A DNA stretch of 41,670 bases from Segeticoccus rhizosphaerae. GTDB lineage: Bacteria > Actinomycetota > Actinomycetes > Actinomycetales > Dermatophilaceae. Location of the stretch: positions 1 through 41,670 of the forward strand of contig NZ_VOHR01000004.1 in assembly GCF_009192725.1 (NCBI RefSeq), written 5' to 3'. Each line of letters begins with the position of its first letter. The stretch's first letter is position 1. Below the pieces are notes generated by a model. The model made no database searches and had not been told where the DNA came from. It saw nothing but the letters and a program-made list of their open reading frames with translations. A program made the translations under genes and the position numbers. Below are positions 23,742 through 32,072 of the stretch, one piece after another.

Positions 23742-25192
23742 TCGATGTCATCGTCGTCGGCAGTGGCAACGCCGGCTTCGCCGCCGCCCACGCCGCCGCG
23801 ACCCGCGGTCGGCAGGTCGTCCTGCTGGAGAAGGCTGACCAGGCCAATGCGTTCGGCAACAGCTACTACACCGCCGGCGCCACACGGATCGCGCACCAAG
23901 GGCTGCCGGAACTGCTCGACGTCGTCGACCCGGACGACCGGCACGCGGTCACCGAGGTGCCGGCCTACTCGCCCGAGGAGTATGCCGCGGACCTCGCCAA
24001 GGTGACCGAGGGACGCAACGACCCAGCGCTGACCGAGGTGCTGGTGCACGAGTCCGGTCCGACGCTGCGCTGGCTGCACTCGCTCGGCCTGCGCTTCCGG
24101 CTCATGTACGAGCGGCAGTCCTACCGGAGGGCGGACGGCAGCTACCTGTTCTGGGGCGGCCTGCACGTCGGCAACACCGGAGGAGGCGAGGGTCTGATGG
24201 CCGACCACTTCCGCGTCGCCCAGCAGCTCGGGGTCGACGTCCGCTTCTCCACCCCGGTCACGGAGCTTCTGGTCGAGGACGGCACCGTCGCGGGCGTCGT
24301 CGTGGATCACGGGACGGATCGCCAGGAACTCCGGGCGGAGTCGGTCATCCTCGCCGCGGGCGGTTTCGAAGCCAACCCGGAAGCGCGCGCCGAGCACCTC
24401 GGCGCCGACTGGGCTCACGCCAAGGTCCGGGGCACGCCCCACAACACCGGAGACCTCATCGCGGCCGCACTCGCGATCGGCGCCCAGCGCGGCGGCGACT
24501 GGTCGAGCTGCCACAGCGTGCAGTGGGATGCGTTCACGCCACAGAACGAGAGCAACCGAGAGTTGACGAATCGGCTGACCAGGCAGAGCTATCCGATCGG
24601 CATCATCGTCAACCGAGACGGCCGGCGGTTCGTCGACGAGGGCGCCGACTTCCGCAACTACACCTACGCGAAGTACGGCCGCGACGTGCTTGCCCAGCCC
24701 GGTGCCGTCGCCCACCAGATCTTCGACGCCAAGCTGCGTCCGATGTTGCGGGCCGAGGAATACGAGATGCCCGGGGTTTCCGTCGTCGAGGCGGACTCCG
24801 TGGCCGAGCTGGCACGGGCCGCGGGGATCGACCCGGACGGGCTGGAACACACCATCACGGAATTCAACGCCGCGATCGACGACGACAAGCCGTTCGACCC
24901 CAACGTCAAGGACGGTCGCCGGTCCGACGTCGTGCCGCCCAAGAGCAACTGGGCGGCCATGATCGAAACACCGCCGTTCTATGCCTACGGCGTGACGTGT
25001 GGGATCACCTTCACCTTCGGCGGCGTGAAGACCGACACGCGCGGCCGGGTGCTCGGCAAGGACGGCGATCCCATTCCCGGTCTGTTCGCGGCAGGCGAGA
25101 TGCTCGGCGGTCTGTTCAGTGGCAACTATCCGGGAGGCTCGGGCCTCGCGGCAGGCGCGGTATTCGGACGCCGGGCTGGCGCTTTGGCCTGA
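23738..25192 (+). CDS. tcuA: TcuA-like FAD-dependent tricarballylate dehydrogenase
   Basis: 484 residues. FAD-binding Rossmann motif IVVGSGNAGFAAAHAAATRG at 5-24, with Glu of VLLEKAD at about 32. A succinate dehydrogenase/fumarate reductase-type flavoprotein fold follows (GGLHVGNTGGGEGLMADHFR, VILAAGGFEANPEARAEHLG, GVTCGITFTFGGVKTD, and GLFAAGEMLGGLFSGNYPGG at the C-terminal FAD site). It matches the overall pattern of TcuA, which oxidises tricarballylate to cis-aconitate. Coupled to the dehydrogenase by ATGA. With a PrpF isomerase and Tct importer across the divergent promoter, a tricarballylate or aconitate route is plausible. No TcuB electron-transfer partner is visible in the window. Confidence 0.85.
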   Translation: MIDVIVVGSGNAGFAAAHAAATRGRQVVLLEKADQANAFGNSYYTAGATRIAHQGLPELLDVVDPDDRHAVTEVPAYSPEEYAADLAKVTEGRNDPALTEVLVHESGPTLRWLHSLGLRFRLMYERQSYRRADGSYLFWGGLHVGNTGGGEGLMADHFRVAQQLGVDVRFSTPVTELLVEDGTVAGVVVDHGTDRQELRAESVILAAGGFEANPEARAEHLGADWAHAKVRGTPHNTGDLIAAALAIGAQRGGDWSSCHSVQWDAFTPQNESNRELTNRLTRQSYPIGIIVNRDGRRFVDEGADFRNYTYAKYGRDVLAQPGAVAHQIFDAKLRPMLRAEEYEMPGVSVVEADSVAELARAAGIDPDGLEHTITEFNAAIDDDKPFDPNVKDGRRSDVVPPKSNWAAMIETPPFYAYGVTCGITFTFGGVKTDTRGRVLGKDGDPIPGLFAAGEMLGGLFSGNYPGGSGLAAGAVFGRRAGALA

Positions 25193-25231
25193 TTTCCTCT
25201 GAAGTCCTGAAGCGGAGCCCGGTCGGCGACG

Positions 25232-25486
25232 TCAGGGTTTGGGGACCGGGACCTCGCTCACGGGCGTGATGGTGCTCGTGCAGATCCGGAACCCGGGCCA
25301 GAGGAACTGCTGGAGGGCGGAGACATCGTCGGCCTCGACGACGAAGAAGAGCGTGTGCTGGGCGTTGGCGCCGTAGCGACCGATCAGCCTGACACCGTCG
25401 ACGGTCGCGTCGTAGAGCGAGTTGGAACCACCCTCGTCCCTGGGACAGTGCTCCGCGCTGTGCACCTGCGTGATGTGGAAAAGCAT
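25232..25486 (-). CDS. Small DUF3303-like protein
   Basis: 84 residues from ATG 25486 with a strong GAGGAGA ribosome binding site. The ferredoxin-like pattern (MLFHITQVHS at the front, HTLFFVVEADDVSALQQFLW then a beta strand at the end) resembles the small DUF3303 / dimeric alpha-beta barrel proteins, but the match is by eye. It lies 84 bases after the CFA synthase stop on the same strand and could be the last gene of that operon, or stand alone. It is tail-to-tail with tcuA. Function unknown. Confidence 0.6.
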   Translation of the reverse strand: MLFHITQVHSAEHCPRDEGGSNSLYDATVDGVRLIGRYGANAQHTLFFVVEADDVSALQQFLWPGFRICTSTITPVSEVPVPKP

Positions 25487-25570
25487 CGGGTCTCCTCGTG
25501 AGGCTACGGGCCCCGCTCCTCATCGTGGCCCTCGTGGCCTCGCTTGTCAGCCAGTCGGCGATATTGTGTC

Positions 25571-26839
25571 TCAGGCCCACGACGGTCTTCGGGCCAGTTG
25601 CAGTTGGCTGACGCCGAGGTAGTCGCTGCGGAATCCCGCCTCGCAGTAGGCCAGGTAGAACTCCCACATCCGACGGAACGTCTCGTCGAAACCCTGCCCT
25701 CGCACCTGTGGCCACTGCTGCCGGAACTGCTCGCGCCACAGGGCCAGCGTCCGCGCGTAGTGCGGCCCAAGCTCTCGGCGGCCCTCGACCCGCAGCGTGG
25801 TGTGCGACCGCAGGGTCTGCTCGATCGCCGGCAGGGACGGGATCAGTCCACCGGGGAAGATGTACTTCTGGATCCATCCGTAGCTGTGCCGGGTCGCGAG
25901 CAGACGGTCGTGGGCCATCGTGATGGTCTGGATGCTGGCCGTCCCGCCGGGAGCGAGCAGCCGATCCACAGCGGACAGATAGGTGGCCCAGTAGGCCTCC
26001 CCCACTGCCTCGATCATCTCGATGCTGACGATGGCGTCGTAGCTCCCGTGGACCTCGCGGTAGTCCGTCAGCGCGATGTCGACGCGGTCGGCGACCCCCG
26101 CCGCCCGGGCCCGCTCCAGCGCGAGATCGCGTTGCTCCGCCGACAAGGTGATCGACGTGACGTTGGCGCCGCGCTTCGCGGCGCGAACCGCCAGCGATCC
26201 CCAGCCGGTGCCGATCTCCAGCAGCCGGGTGCCCGGGCCCACGCGCGACAGGTCGAGCATGGCGTCGAGCTTGAGCAGCTGCGCCCGCTCGAGCAGAGCA
26301 CGATCGTCGGCCTCCCCCAGGTGTGCATCGTTGTCGAACAACGCGCAGGAGTAGGTCATCGTGGGGTCGAGGAACGCGGCGAACAGCTCGTTGCTCAGGT
26401 CGTAGTGGGCAGCGATGTTGCTGCGCGAACCCGAAAGGGTGTTGTCCTGGTCCTGCGGCAGGCGCCGGTCCACCAGCGCCCGCAACCGTTGCAGCGGAGG
26501 CGCAACCAGGCTCGTGAGCCTGGCCGCGAACGGCGTCAGCAGGTTTGCCAGGTCGGTGCCCTCACCCGCCTTCCAGTCGCCGGCCATGTAGGACTCGCCG
26601 AACCCGATCTTGGTGTCACGTCCCAGCCGGGCGAAGAAGGCGCCCGGCCGCACCAGCTCGAGCACCGGCGCGCCCGGGGAGTCGTCGCCACGACTGCTCC
26701 CATCGGGGTAGTCGACGCGGACCGGGACCATCCGGATCGCGCGCTCGAAGACGAGTCGGGCAACGGTCGCGCTCACCGGAGCCGAAGGCGTCGTGAAGAC
26801 GCTGGGTGACGTCGTAACGGTCGATGCCGTCATGGTCAT
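25571..26839 (-). CDS. Cyclopropane-fatty-acyl-phospholipid synthase family methyltransferase
   Basis: 422 residues, the usual length. N-terminal lipid-binding domain with IGFGESYMAGDWKAGEGTDL at 78-97, then a SAM-dependent methyltransferase: AHYDLSNELFAAFLD at 144-158, MTYSCALF at 161-168, SAM loop LLEIGTGWGSLAVRAA at 206-221, and IVSIEMIEAVGE near 270. It transfers a methyl group from SAM to a phospholipid double bond, giving a cyclopropane or methyl(ene)-branched chain. Coupled by ATGA to DUF1365. The trio COG2907-DUF1365-CFA-like is a recurrent set in light- and singlet-oxygen-responsive loci of other bacteria, where related enzymes modify unsaturated fatty acids. Confidence 0.92.
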   Translation of the reverse strand: MTMTASTVTTSPSVFTTPSAPVSATVARLVFERAIRMVPVRVDYPDGSSRGDDSPGAPVLELVRPGAFFARLGRDTKIGFGESYMAGDWKAGEGTDLANLLTPFAARLTSLVAPPLQRLRALVDRRLPQDQDNTLSGSRSNIAAHYDLSNELFAAFLDPTMTYSCALFDNDAHLGEADDRALLERAQLLKLDAMLDLSRVGPGTRLLEIGTGWGSLAVRAAKRGANVTSITLSAEQRDLALERARAAGVADRVDIALTDYREVHGSYDAIVSIEMIEAVGEAYWATYLSAVDRLLAPGGTASIQTITMAHDRLLATRHSYGWIQKYIFPGGLIPSLPAIEQTLRSHTTLRVEGRRELGPHYARTLALWREQFRQQWPQVRGQGFDETFRRMWEFYLAYCEAGFRSDYLGVSQLQLARRPSWA

Positions 26840-27648
26840 ACCCCTTCCTGGGGGTGCTGTGGGGGTCGAGGCTGGATGGGGAGACGGCGCAGCCAGAGCC
26901 GTATGCCGTGGATCCGGATGAGTGCCGAAACACGTTGCGGCATCAACGGATACCGCAAGGCGTAACGGACCAGGGCGGGGCCGCTGGCGGCCTCGGGCCG
27001 ACCTGCGAACGCTGCGCTGAAGACGTTTGCTCCGTCTCGGTGCAGCGCCACCGAGACCGCCACCCGGTCGTGGCTCAATGTGAACCGAAGCCGATAGGAA
27101 CCGGTGACGTCGAAGAACGGGGAGACGTAGAAGGCCTTGTCGGTGGTGGCACGCCCGTCACGGTCGGGGCGCAACAGGTAGGCGTGGCGCTCCCCATAGG
27201 TGTTGTGCACCTCCGCCACGACGCAGGCCAGGTCGCCCTCGCCGGTGAAGCACCAGTGGACCGTCAACGGGTCGAAGACGTGTCCCAGCACCCGCGCATT
27301 GGCGAGCATCAGGATGCGGCTTCCCGCGCCGAGGTCGACTCCCTCGACGGCGAGGAATCGTTCCACCTTGGCCTTGATCGTCAGCGTGTCGTCGCCGTCG
27401 TGCGCGCCGAAGTGGTCGTCGTGGTCGAACCGCGCGAGCGCTCGCAGGTACCAGGGTTGCCGTGGCACGTCGTCCAGGTCGACGAGCCACTGGTAGACGC
27501 GGCTGCGGAAGGAGTAGCGGACCGCTCCGAACCGGTGGTGGGTCAACCGGCCACCGACCAGGGCAGGCAGGTCCGGCAAGGCCGTCAGGCCCGGGACGCT
27601 CGCGGAGTCGGCGGTCGAGGGCCCTTGCGCAGCCTCCGGCCCGCTCAC
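26836..27648 (-). CDS. DUF1365 domain protein
   Basis: 270 residues from GTG 27648, which shares GTGA with the stop of the FAD oxidoreductase gene; the frame open behind it is antisense noise. The DUF1365 hallmarks run in order: GRLTHHRFGAVRYSFRSRVY near 30-49, DLDDVPRQPWYLRALARFDH, LANARVLGHVFDPLTVHWCF near 118-137, AEVHNTYGERHAYLL, and a terminal RLWLRRLPIQPRPPQH. No activity is established for the family. It nearly always sits between COG2907-type oxidoreductase and CFA synthase-like genes, so a shared step in fatty-acid modification is likely. Confidence 0.9.
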   Translation of the reverse strand: MSGPEAAQGPSTADSASVPGLTALPDLPALVGGRLTHHRFGAVRYSFRSRVYQWLVDLDDVPRQPWYLRALARFDHDDHFGAHDGDDTLTIKAKVERFLAVEGVDLGAGSRILMLANARVLGHVFDPLTVHWCFTGEGDLACVVAEVHNTYGERHAYLLRPDRDGRATTDKAFYVSPFFDVTGSYRLRFTLSHDRVAVSVALHRDGANVFSAAFAGRPEAASGPALVRYALRYPLMPQRVSALIRIHGIRLWLRRLPIQPRPPQHPQEGV

Positions 27649-28949
27649 CAGTCCACCCCGAAGTGCCGGGCGGCCGCGACACCGGAGCGGCAACCGTCCT
27701 CGTGGAAGCCCCAGCCGTGGTAGGCGCCCGCGTAGGCCGTGCGCTCGGTCGCCAGCTCGGGCAGCCGGGCCTGGGCGCGAAGTGACTCGGGGGTGTAGAT
27801 CGGGTGCTCGTAGGTCATCTGCGCGAGCACCAACTCCGATGCGACCCGACCCGGGTCGTTCAGGGTGACCAGGTACTGGTCCGCTGCCTCCAGCCCCTGC
27901 AGCCGGTTCATCCAGTACGACACGACGGGGGGTTCGTCCGGCGTGGTGCAGCCGCTCATCCGGTAGTTCCAGGAGGCCCGGGCACGGGGTGACCGCGGCA
28001 ACACCGAGGCGTCGGTGTGCAGGACGGTCTCGTTGCGGGAGTAGGCGAACTGCTTCAGCGTGGTGACCTCCGCGTCGCTCGGGTCGGTCAACAGCGCCAG
28101 CGCCTGGTCCGCATGGGCCGCGAGGACGACGCGGTCGACCCGGGTGACCCGGCCGGTGACGTCCCGCAGGTCGACCCCGTCGGCGTGGCGGGTGACGTCG
28201 GTCACCGCGTGTGCCCGGCGCACGTCGACGAGGCGGTCGGCCAGCCGCTCGACGTACACGTTCGACCCGCCGACGACGGTGTACCACTGGGGAGAGCCGG
28301 TCACCGCCAGCATCCCGTGGTGGTCCAGGAACTCGAAGAGGTAGCGCGCGGGATAGACCAGCGAGATCTCCCGGCCCGACGACCACACGCAGGAGACCAG
28401 CGGCACCGCGTAGTGCGCGATGAAATGGTCGGTGAACCCCTCGGCCGCCAACCACTCGCCATACGTGCCCAGGTCGTCGCCGCTGCTGCGCAGGAAGGTC
28501 GCTGCACGACGGTGGAACCGGCGCACCTGCGCCAACAGGCGCAGGAACCGCGGGTCCAGGACGCGTCCCGGTTGGGCGAGGATCCCGCCGGCGCCGCGGC
28601 CACCGGCATACTCCAGCTCGCACCCGTCGCAGCGGATGCTCATGCTCATCTCGGTCGGTCGCACCTGCACGTCGAGCTCCGCGAAGAGCTTGCGCAGCCA
28701 CGGGTAGGTGACGTCGTTGTGCACGATGAAGCCACTGTCAACCGCGTGCTCGGCGCCGCGCGCGTCACGCACTTCGTGGGTGTGCGCGTGTCCACCCAGA
28801 CGAGGCTCGGCCTCGAACAGCACCACCTCATACCGCCGGGACAGCAGGTGGGCCGCGGTCAGCCCGGAGACGCCCGCTCCCACCACGGCGACCGAACCGC
28901 GAGATCCGCCCTCGGCTCGCGCCTGCGATGGGTGCGCACGTGTACTCAT
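27645..28949 (-). CDS. FAD-dependent oxidoreductase, COG2907-type
   Basis: 434 residues. FAD-binding VAVVGAGVSGLTAAHLLSRR at 20-39 with the acidic end of strand 2 in VLFEAEPRLGGHAHTHEV, then VDSGFIVHNDVTYPWLRKLF near 71-90, typical of COG2907 amine-oxidase-like flavoproteins. Start ATG 28949 has GAGGAGA four bases upstream. First gene of the three-gene lipid operon; its promoter carries four tandem 11-bp repeats. In other bacteria homologues act with CFA-like and DUF1365 proteins on membrane fatty acids (known association, exact reaction unproven here). Confidence 0.9.
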   Translation of the reverse strand: MSTRAHPSQARAEGGSRGSVAVVGAGVSGLTAAHLLSRRYEVVLFEAEPRLGGHAHTHEVRDARGAEHAVDSGFIVHNDVTYPWLRKLFAELDVQVRPTEMSMSIRCDGCELEYAGGRGAGGILAQPGRVLDPRFLRLLAQVRRFHRRAATFLRSSGDDLGTYGEWLAAEGFTDHFIAHYAVPLVSCVWSSGREISLVYPARYLFEFLDHHGMLAVTGSPQWYTVVGGSNVYVERLADRLVDVRRAHAVTDVTRHADGVDLRDVTGRVTRVDRVVLAAHADQALALLTDPSDAEVTTLKQFAYSRNETVLHTDASVLPRSPRARASWNYRMSGCTTPDEPPVVSYWMNRLQGLEAADQYLVTLNDPGRVASELVLAQMTYEHPIYTPESLRAQARLPELATERTAYAGAYHGWGFHEDGCRSGVAAARHFGVDW

Positions 28950-29014
28950 GATCTCTCCTCAGGGCGGGTCGCCGAGGGCCCGTGCCGGACCCGGCCGGAT
29001 GCGACCGCAAGCCA

Positions 29015-29044
29015 AGGTTAGGGACACTGTTGAAGGTATGTCAA
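29015..29044 (-). promoter_or_regulatory. Promoter of COG2907-DUF1365-CFA operon
   Basis: On the minus strand a perfect TTGACA (29044-29039), 18-base spacer and TAACCT (29020-29015) read toward the oxidoreductase start at 28949. The -35 hexamer is itself part of one of the four 11-bp repeats (TTGACATACCT), so a bound repressor would cover it. Confidence 0.6.
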
Positions 29045-29066
29045 ATGTATGTATAATATCTGTATA
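29023..29066. promoter_or_regulatory. Four tandem 11-bp repeats, CarH/LitR-type operator
   Basis: Plus-strand units in exact register: GACACTGTTGA (29023), AGGTATGTCAA (29034), ATGTATGTATA (29045), ATATCTGTATA (29056). Each has TGT at positions 6-8 and A at position 11, so on the minus strand each reads T-N2-ACA. The array covers the -35 elements of both divergent promoters and the plus-strand -10. Known CarH proteins bind tandem 11-bp direct repeats across the -35 region as a B12-dependent tetramer and let go in light. Confidence 0.75.
29030..29057 (+). promoter_or_regulatory. Promoter of MerR remnant
   Basis: TTGAAG (29030-29035), 16-base spacer and a perfect TATAAT (29052-29057) read toward the MerR-like remnant whose ATG is at 29075. 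The promoter lies wholly inside the 11-bp repeat array, as expected for an autoregulated MerR/CarH gene. Its good condition contrasts with the broken coding region. Confidence 0.6.
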
Positions 29067-29074
29067 GCGCCTTC

Positions 29075-29390
29075 ATGAGTTCTTCGGACCGGGAGCGGCC
29101 TGCGGATTGGGGCGCGGAGCAGCCGCGTCGGGCTCTCCAGCCACACCCCGCGCGAGTGGGAGAGCGCGGGGGTGAGCGCGTGGGAGAGCAGGTATGGCGT
29201 GCTGGACCCGACGCGGTCAGCCGGCGGTACCGGCTCTACTCACCCGGCGACGAGGCGCGCATCGAGCGGATGAAGGGGCTCATGGCCGAGGGCCTCGCGC
29301 CGCCCAGGCGGCCGAGGCACTGGCCGGTCGCAGCACGTCGGCCCTGGCCGGTGCGGGCGCGGTCCGTGCCTGCGAGGTCAGCCGGGCAGC
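29075..29390 (+). pseudogene. Decayed MerR/LitR-type regulator gene
   Basis: MerR HTH homology is spread over three frames. The ATG at 29075 opens in one frame (MSSSDRERPADW). The next reads RIGARSSRVGLSSHTPREWE then SRYGVLDPTRSAGG (29103-29223). A third gives RYRLYSPGDEARIERMKGLM plus AEGLAP (29225-29302), and the last AQAAEALAGRS (from about 29302). An exact 10-base repeat GTGGGAGAGC 24 bases apart adds eight codons inside the WE-RYG motif, and the usual Leu of HTLR is Pro. No B12-binding domain follows; homology stops near the convergent GAF-ANTAR gene. Either a true pseudogene or a stretch with several sequence errors. Confidence 0.75.
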
Positions 29391-30118
29391 TGGTCGTGGT
29401 GGCCGGAGAGGACCTTCTCGGCGACCTCGGCCAGCTTGAGGTTCAAATCCATCGAGGTCCGCCGCAGGATCTCGAAGGCAGCGGCGTCGTCAATCCGATG
29501 GTGGGCCATGAGCAGCCCGATCGCCTTGCCGATCTCCCGGTTGGACTCCAGGCCCTGGCGCAGCTCCTGCGCCTCTTGCCCCTGCTCGGCCGCATTCAGC
29601 GCCACCGAGCAGAAGGCGGCCAGCACGGAACCCTGGTGGACGGCAGCGTCGGTGAACCCTCCCGCACGGTCGGTGAAGAGGTTCAGTGCACCCAGCTTGC
29701 GGCCACCGGGCACGGCGATCTGGAACCCCAGCATGCCCCGCACCGGAGTGGTCGCCAGCACTCGGGCACGCAACGTCGGCCAGGGCACATCCGGGTCGGT
29801 CAGGTCGGGGGCCAATCGTGGCTTGTCGTCCACCAGCGCATCCACGCAAGGACCGGCGTGGACTTCCTGTTCGAGCTGCTCCACCATCCGCGCGACCGAG
29901 TCCGTGGCCGCGGGGCTGGCCAGCTCTCCTTCGGGCGAGCGGGTCATGACACTGGCGTGGTCACAGCCGGGGACCAGCACCACGGCCGCTGCACAGATCG
30001 CCTGATGGGCGTGGTCGAACTCCGGCCCGTGGTAGAGCATCTGCCCCAGAGCGATGAACACCTCGCCGGGGTCGGCCGTACCATCGGAACCTGCCGTTTG
30101 TGGCACGTCATTCTCCAT
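29378..30118 (-). CDS. GAF-ANTAR regulator
   Basis: 246 residues from ATG 30118; the frame open to 30535 is spurious. A GAF sensor domain spans about 20-165 (ALGQMLYHGPEFDHAHQAIC, then PGGRKLGALNLFTDRAGGFT), followed by a C-terminal ANTAR domain at about 178-236 (NREIGKAIGLLMAHHRIDDA, then FEILRRTSMDLNLKLAEVAE), which binds dual-hexaloop RNA hairpins to prevent transcription termination. GAF-ANTAR proteins are abundant in Actinomycetota, often stress- or light-linked. Its stop lies over the tail of the MerR remnant. RNA target and signal are unknown. No clear promoter motif seen. Confidence 0.9.
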   Translation of the reverse strand: MENDVPQTAGSDGTADPGEVFIALGQMLYHGPEFDHAHQAICAAAVVLVPGCDHASVMTRSPEGELASPAATDSVARMVEQLEQEVHAGPCVDALVDDKPRLAPDLTDPDVPWPTLRARVLATTPVRGMLGFQIAVPGGRKLGALNLFTDRAGGFTDAAVHQGSVLAAFCSVALNAAEQGQEAQELRQGLESNREIGKAIGLLMAHHRIDDAAAFEILRRTSMDLNLKLAEVAEKVLSGHHDQLPG

Positions 30119-30198
30119 CGCCTGTCGAGTCTTCCATGTGTACCCGATCCGTGACCACAGTCTGGACCTTCTGGTCGCCGTGATCCGGAACGGCCCGG

Positions 30199-31548
30199 CT
30201 AGAGGCGCGTCTCCTTGCCCAGCACGTGTCTCAGGGCGGGCTCGAGCTGCGGGTGCCGGAAGACGTGCGCGGACTGCTGCAGGCGGGCCGGGACCACCCG
30301 CTGGCTGGCGAGCGCGAGCTCGTCGGCGCCCTCTGACCCCAACAGCAATTGTGGCCCCAGTCGAGGGATGGGCAGCAGGGTTGGCCGACGCAGGACGTTG
30401 CCCAGCACCTGTGTGTACTCCCGCCCCTGGACCGGCACCGGAGCGACGGCATTGACCGGCCCGGACAGGTCGTCGTCGAGTACCGCCCGCAGGTAGATGT
30501 CGGCGAGGTCGTCGATGCCGATCCACGACATCCATTGGTCACCCGAGCCGAGCCGCCCACCCAGGCCCGCCAGGAAGAGTGGTCGCAGCAGCTGCAGCGT
30601 GCCGCCCGCGGGTGACTGCACGATGCCGGTGCGCACCTGCACCGTGCGTATGCCGGCCGAGGCCGCAGGCGCGCCCGCTGCCTCCCATTCCTGCACCACG
30701 TCGGAGAGGAAGTCCGAGCCCGGCGCCGCGTCCTCCGCGAGGGTGAGGTCGCCGCGGTCGGCGCCGTAGTAGCCGACCGCGGACGCCGAGACGAAGACGC
30801 GCGGACCGTCCTGGGCGCGAGCTGCCAGCTCGGCCAGCGCCCGGGTCGGACCGACCCTGGTGTCGCGCACCTTCGCCTTGTGGGCGTCGGTGAAGCGACC
30901 GGCGATCGGAGCACCGGCCAGATGGACCACGGCGTCGACACCGCGGAGCAGGTCGGCGTCGGGGGCCTTCGGGTTCCACTGCCGTTCCAGGAGACCGCTC
31001 GCGGTGTGACGCACCAGCCGCACCACCCGGTGACCGGACGTGCCGAGCAACGCGCACACCGCGGTGCCCACCAGCCCGCTGGCCCCGGTCACCGCGACGG
31101 TCAGGCCATCCGCTCGCCAGGCTCTGGCCCGTGCGAGGGCAGCCAGATCGGTCGCGAGCTGCCGGTGCCGGTAGACGAACATGGATCGCAGGGCCGCCGC
31201 CGGGACGGACGTGCTGACCCGGTCGGTGAGGCGGGTGCGGTCGTCGGACACCGGCCTGAACAGGTGCGTGTGCCTCCACGACAGGACCGAGCCCAGCGGG
31301 GCGCCGGTCAGTTGGTCGACGAACTGGCGCGGCGGGTCATAGCCGCCGGGCTGGTGGGAAGCCACCCAGCGCAACCCGCCCGGAAGGCGTAGCACAGCGG
31401 TCCCGTCGCGCACCGAGGCCGCCTCCGCGAGCACGCGGACCGGCTGCCACGGCGGGGTGAGCCGGTGGATGGCACCGGGTCGCTCGTGCCAGGCGAAGAC
31501 GTCCTCGACCGAGGCGGAGACCTCGCTGCTGTGCTCGAAGTCGGTCAC
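30199..31548 (-). CDS. SRPBCC-fused TIGR01777 NAD-dependent epimerase-like oxidoreductase
   Basis: 449 residues from GTG 31548, which shares GTGA with the tspO stop. Residues 1-about 140 are a START/SRPBCC-like lipid-binding fold (FEHSSEVSASVEDVFAWHER, RHTHLFRPV). The NAD-binding domain begins LTVAVTGASGLVGTAVCALL at 149-168 and has the TIGR01777 features VVHLAGAPIAGRFTDAHKAK, VFVSASAVGYYGADRGDLTL and WMSWIGIDDLADIYLRA. The C-terminal QSAHVFRHPQLEPALRHVLG is the DUF1731 tail. This two-domain architecture is common in Actinomycetota. Last gene of the six-gene MMPL operon. Substrate unknown. Confidence 0.88.
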   Translation of the reverse strand: MTDFEHSSEVSASVEDVFAWHERPGAIHRLTPPWQPVRVLAEAASVRDGTAVLRLPGGLRWVASHQPGGYDPPRQFVDQLTGAPLGSVLSWRHTHLFRPVSDDRTRLTDRVSTSVPAAALRSMFVYRHRQLATDLAALARARAWRADGLTVAVTGASGLVGTAVCALLGTSGHRVVRLVRHTASGLLERQWNPKAPDADLLRGVDAVVHLAGAPIAGRFTDAHKAKVRDTRVGPTRALAELAARAQDGPRVFVSASAVGYYGADRGDLTLAEDAAPGSDFLSDVVQEWEAAGAPAASAGIRTVQVRTGIVQSPAGGTLQLLRPLFLAGLGGRLGSGDQWMSWIGIDDLADIYLRAVLDDDLSGPVNAVAPVPVQGREYTQVLGNVLRRPTLLPIPRLGPQLLLGSEGADELALASQRVVPARLQQSAHVFRHPQLEPALRHVLGKETRL

Positions 31549-32072
31549 GGTGACTCCCGTCGTCGCGGTTGCTTCGTCGTCGTGGGCCGCCGCCCCGGAA
31601 GACCCGGGTTGCGGCGCACGATCTCGAGGTTCAGGGCAGTCGCGAGGGCGACCCAGCCGGCATACGGGAGCAGCAGCAGTGCTGCCGGCCGGTCGATCCG
31701 GCGGGTGCGTCGAATCAGGTCGAGCGTGGAGACCTCGAGCAGCGCCGTGTCGACGAGGGCGGCGCCAGGACGGCGAGCAGTGAAGAACAACCAGCTCCAG
31801 CCGGTGTTGAGCGCGAGGTTGACCGCCCAGCACCGGCTCAACCGTTGCCGATCCGGCCCGGCCGACCCAGACAGTGCCCGGTCGGCGGAGACGGCACCGA
31901 GCGTGTAGAGGGCCGTCCACGCGGGCCCGAAGACCCAGCCAGGAGGCTGCCACGGTGGTTTGTCGAGCTCGCGGTACCACCGGGTGCGCACCCGAGTGCC
32001 GAGCGCCCCGACCACGGCCGCTGTCAGCGCTCCACCCGCGGTCACCAGGTGAATTCGTCGATCGTCTCTCAT
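31545..32072 (-). CDS. tspO: TspO/MBR family protein
   Basis: 175 residues with five predicted TM helices. TspO signature residues: [20 protein letters not shown] then [12 protein letters not shown] near 32-63, [10 protein letters not shown] near 87-96, and [20 protein letters not shown] near 132-151. TspO proteins bind porphyrins and related tetrapyrroles and are linked to light and oxidative stress. Overlaps the preceding FAD gene (ATGA at 32069-32072) and the following TIGR01777 gene (GTGA), so it is firmly within the operon. The C-terminal [16 protein letters not shown] tail is basic. Confidence 0.92.
   Translation of the reverse strand: MRDDRRIHLVTAGGALTAAVVGALGTRVRTRWYRELDKPPWQPPGWVFGPAWTALYTLGAVSADRALSGSAGPDRQRLSRCWAVNLALNTGWSWLFFTARRPGAALVDTALLEVSTLDLIRRTRRIDRPAALLLLPYAGWVALATALNLEIVRRNPGLPGRRPTTTKQPRRRESP

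Noticed and set aside
26836-28701. 621-residue frame covering DUF1365 and more
   Set aside because: Upstream of GTG 27648 it is a shadow of the COG2907 oxidoreductase gene on the same strand.
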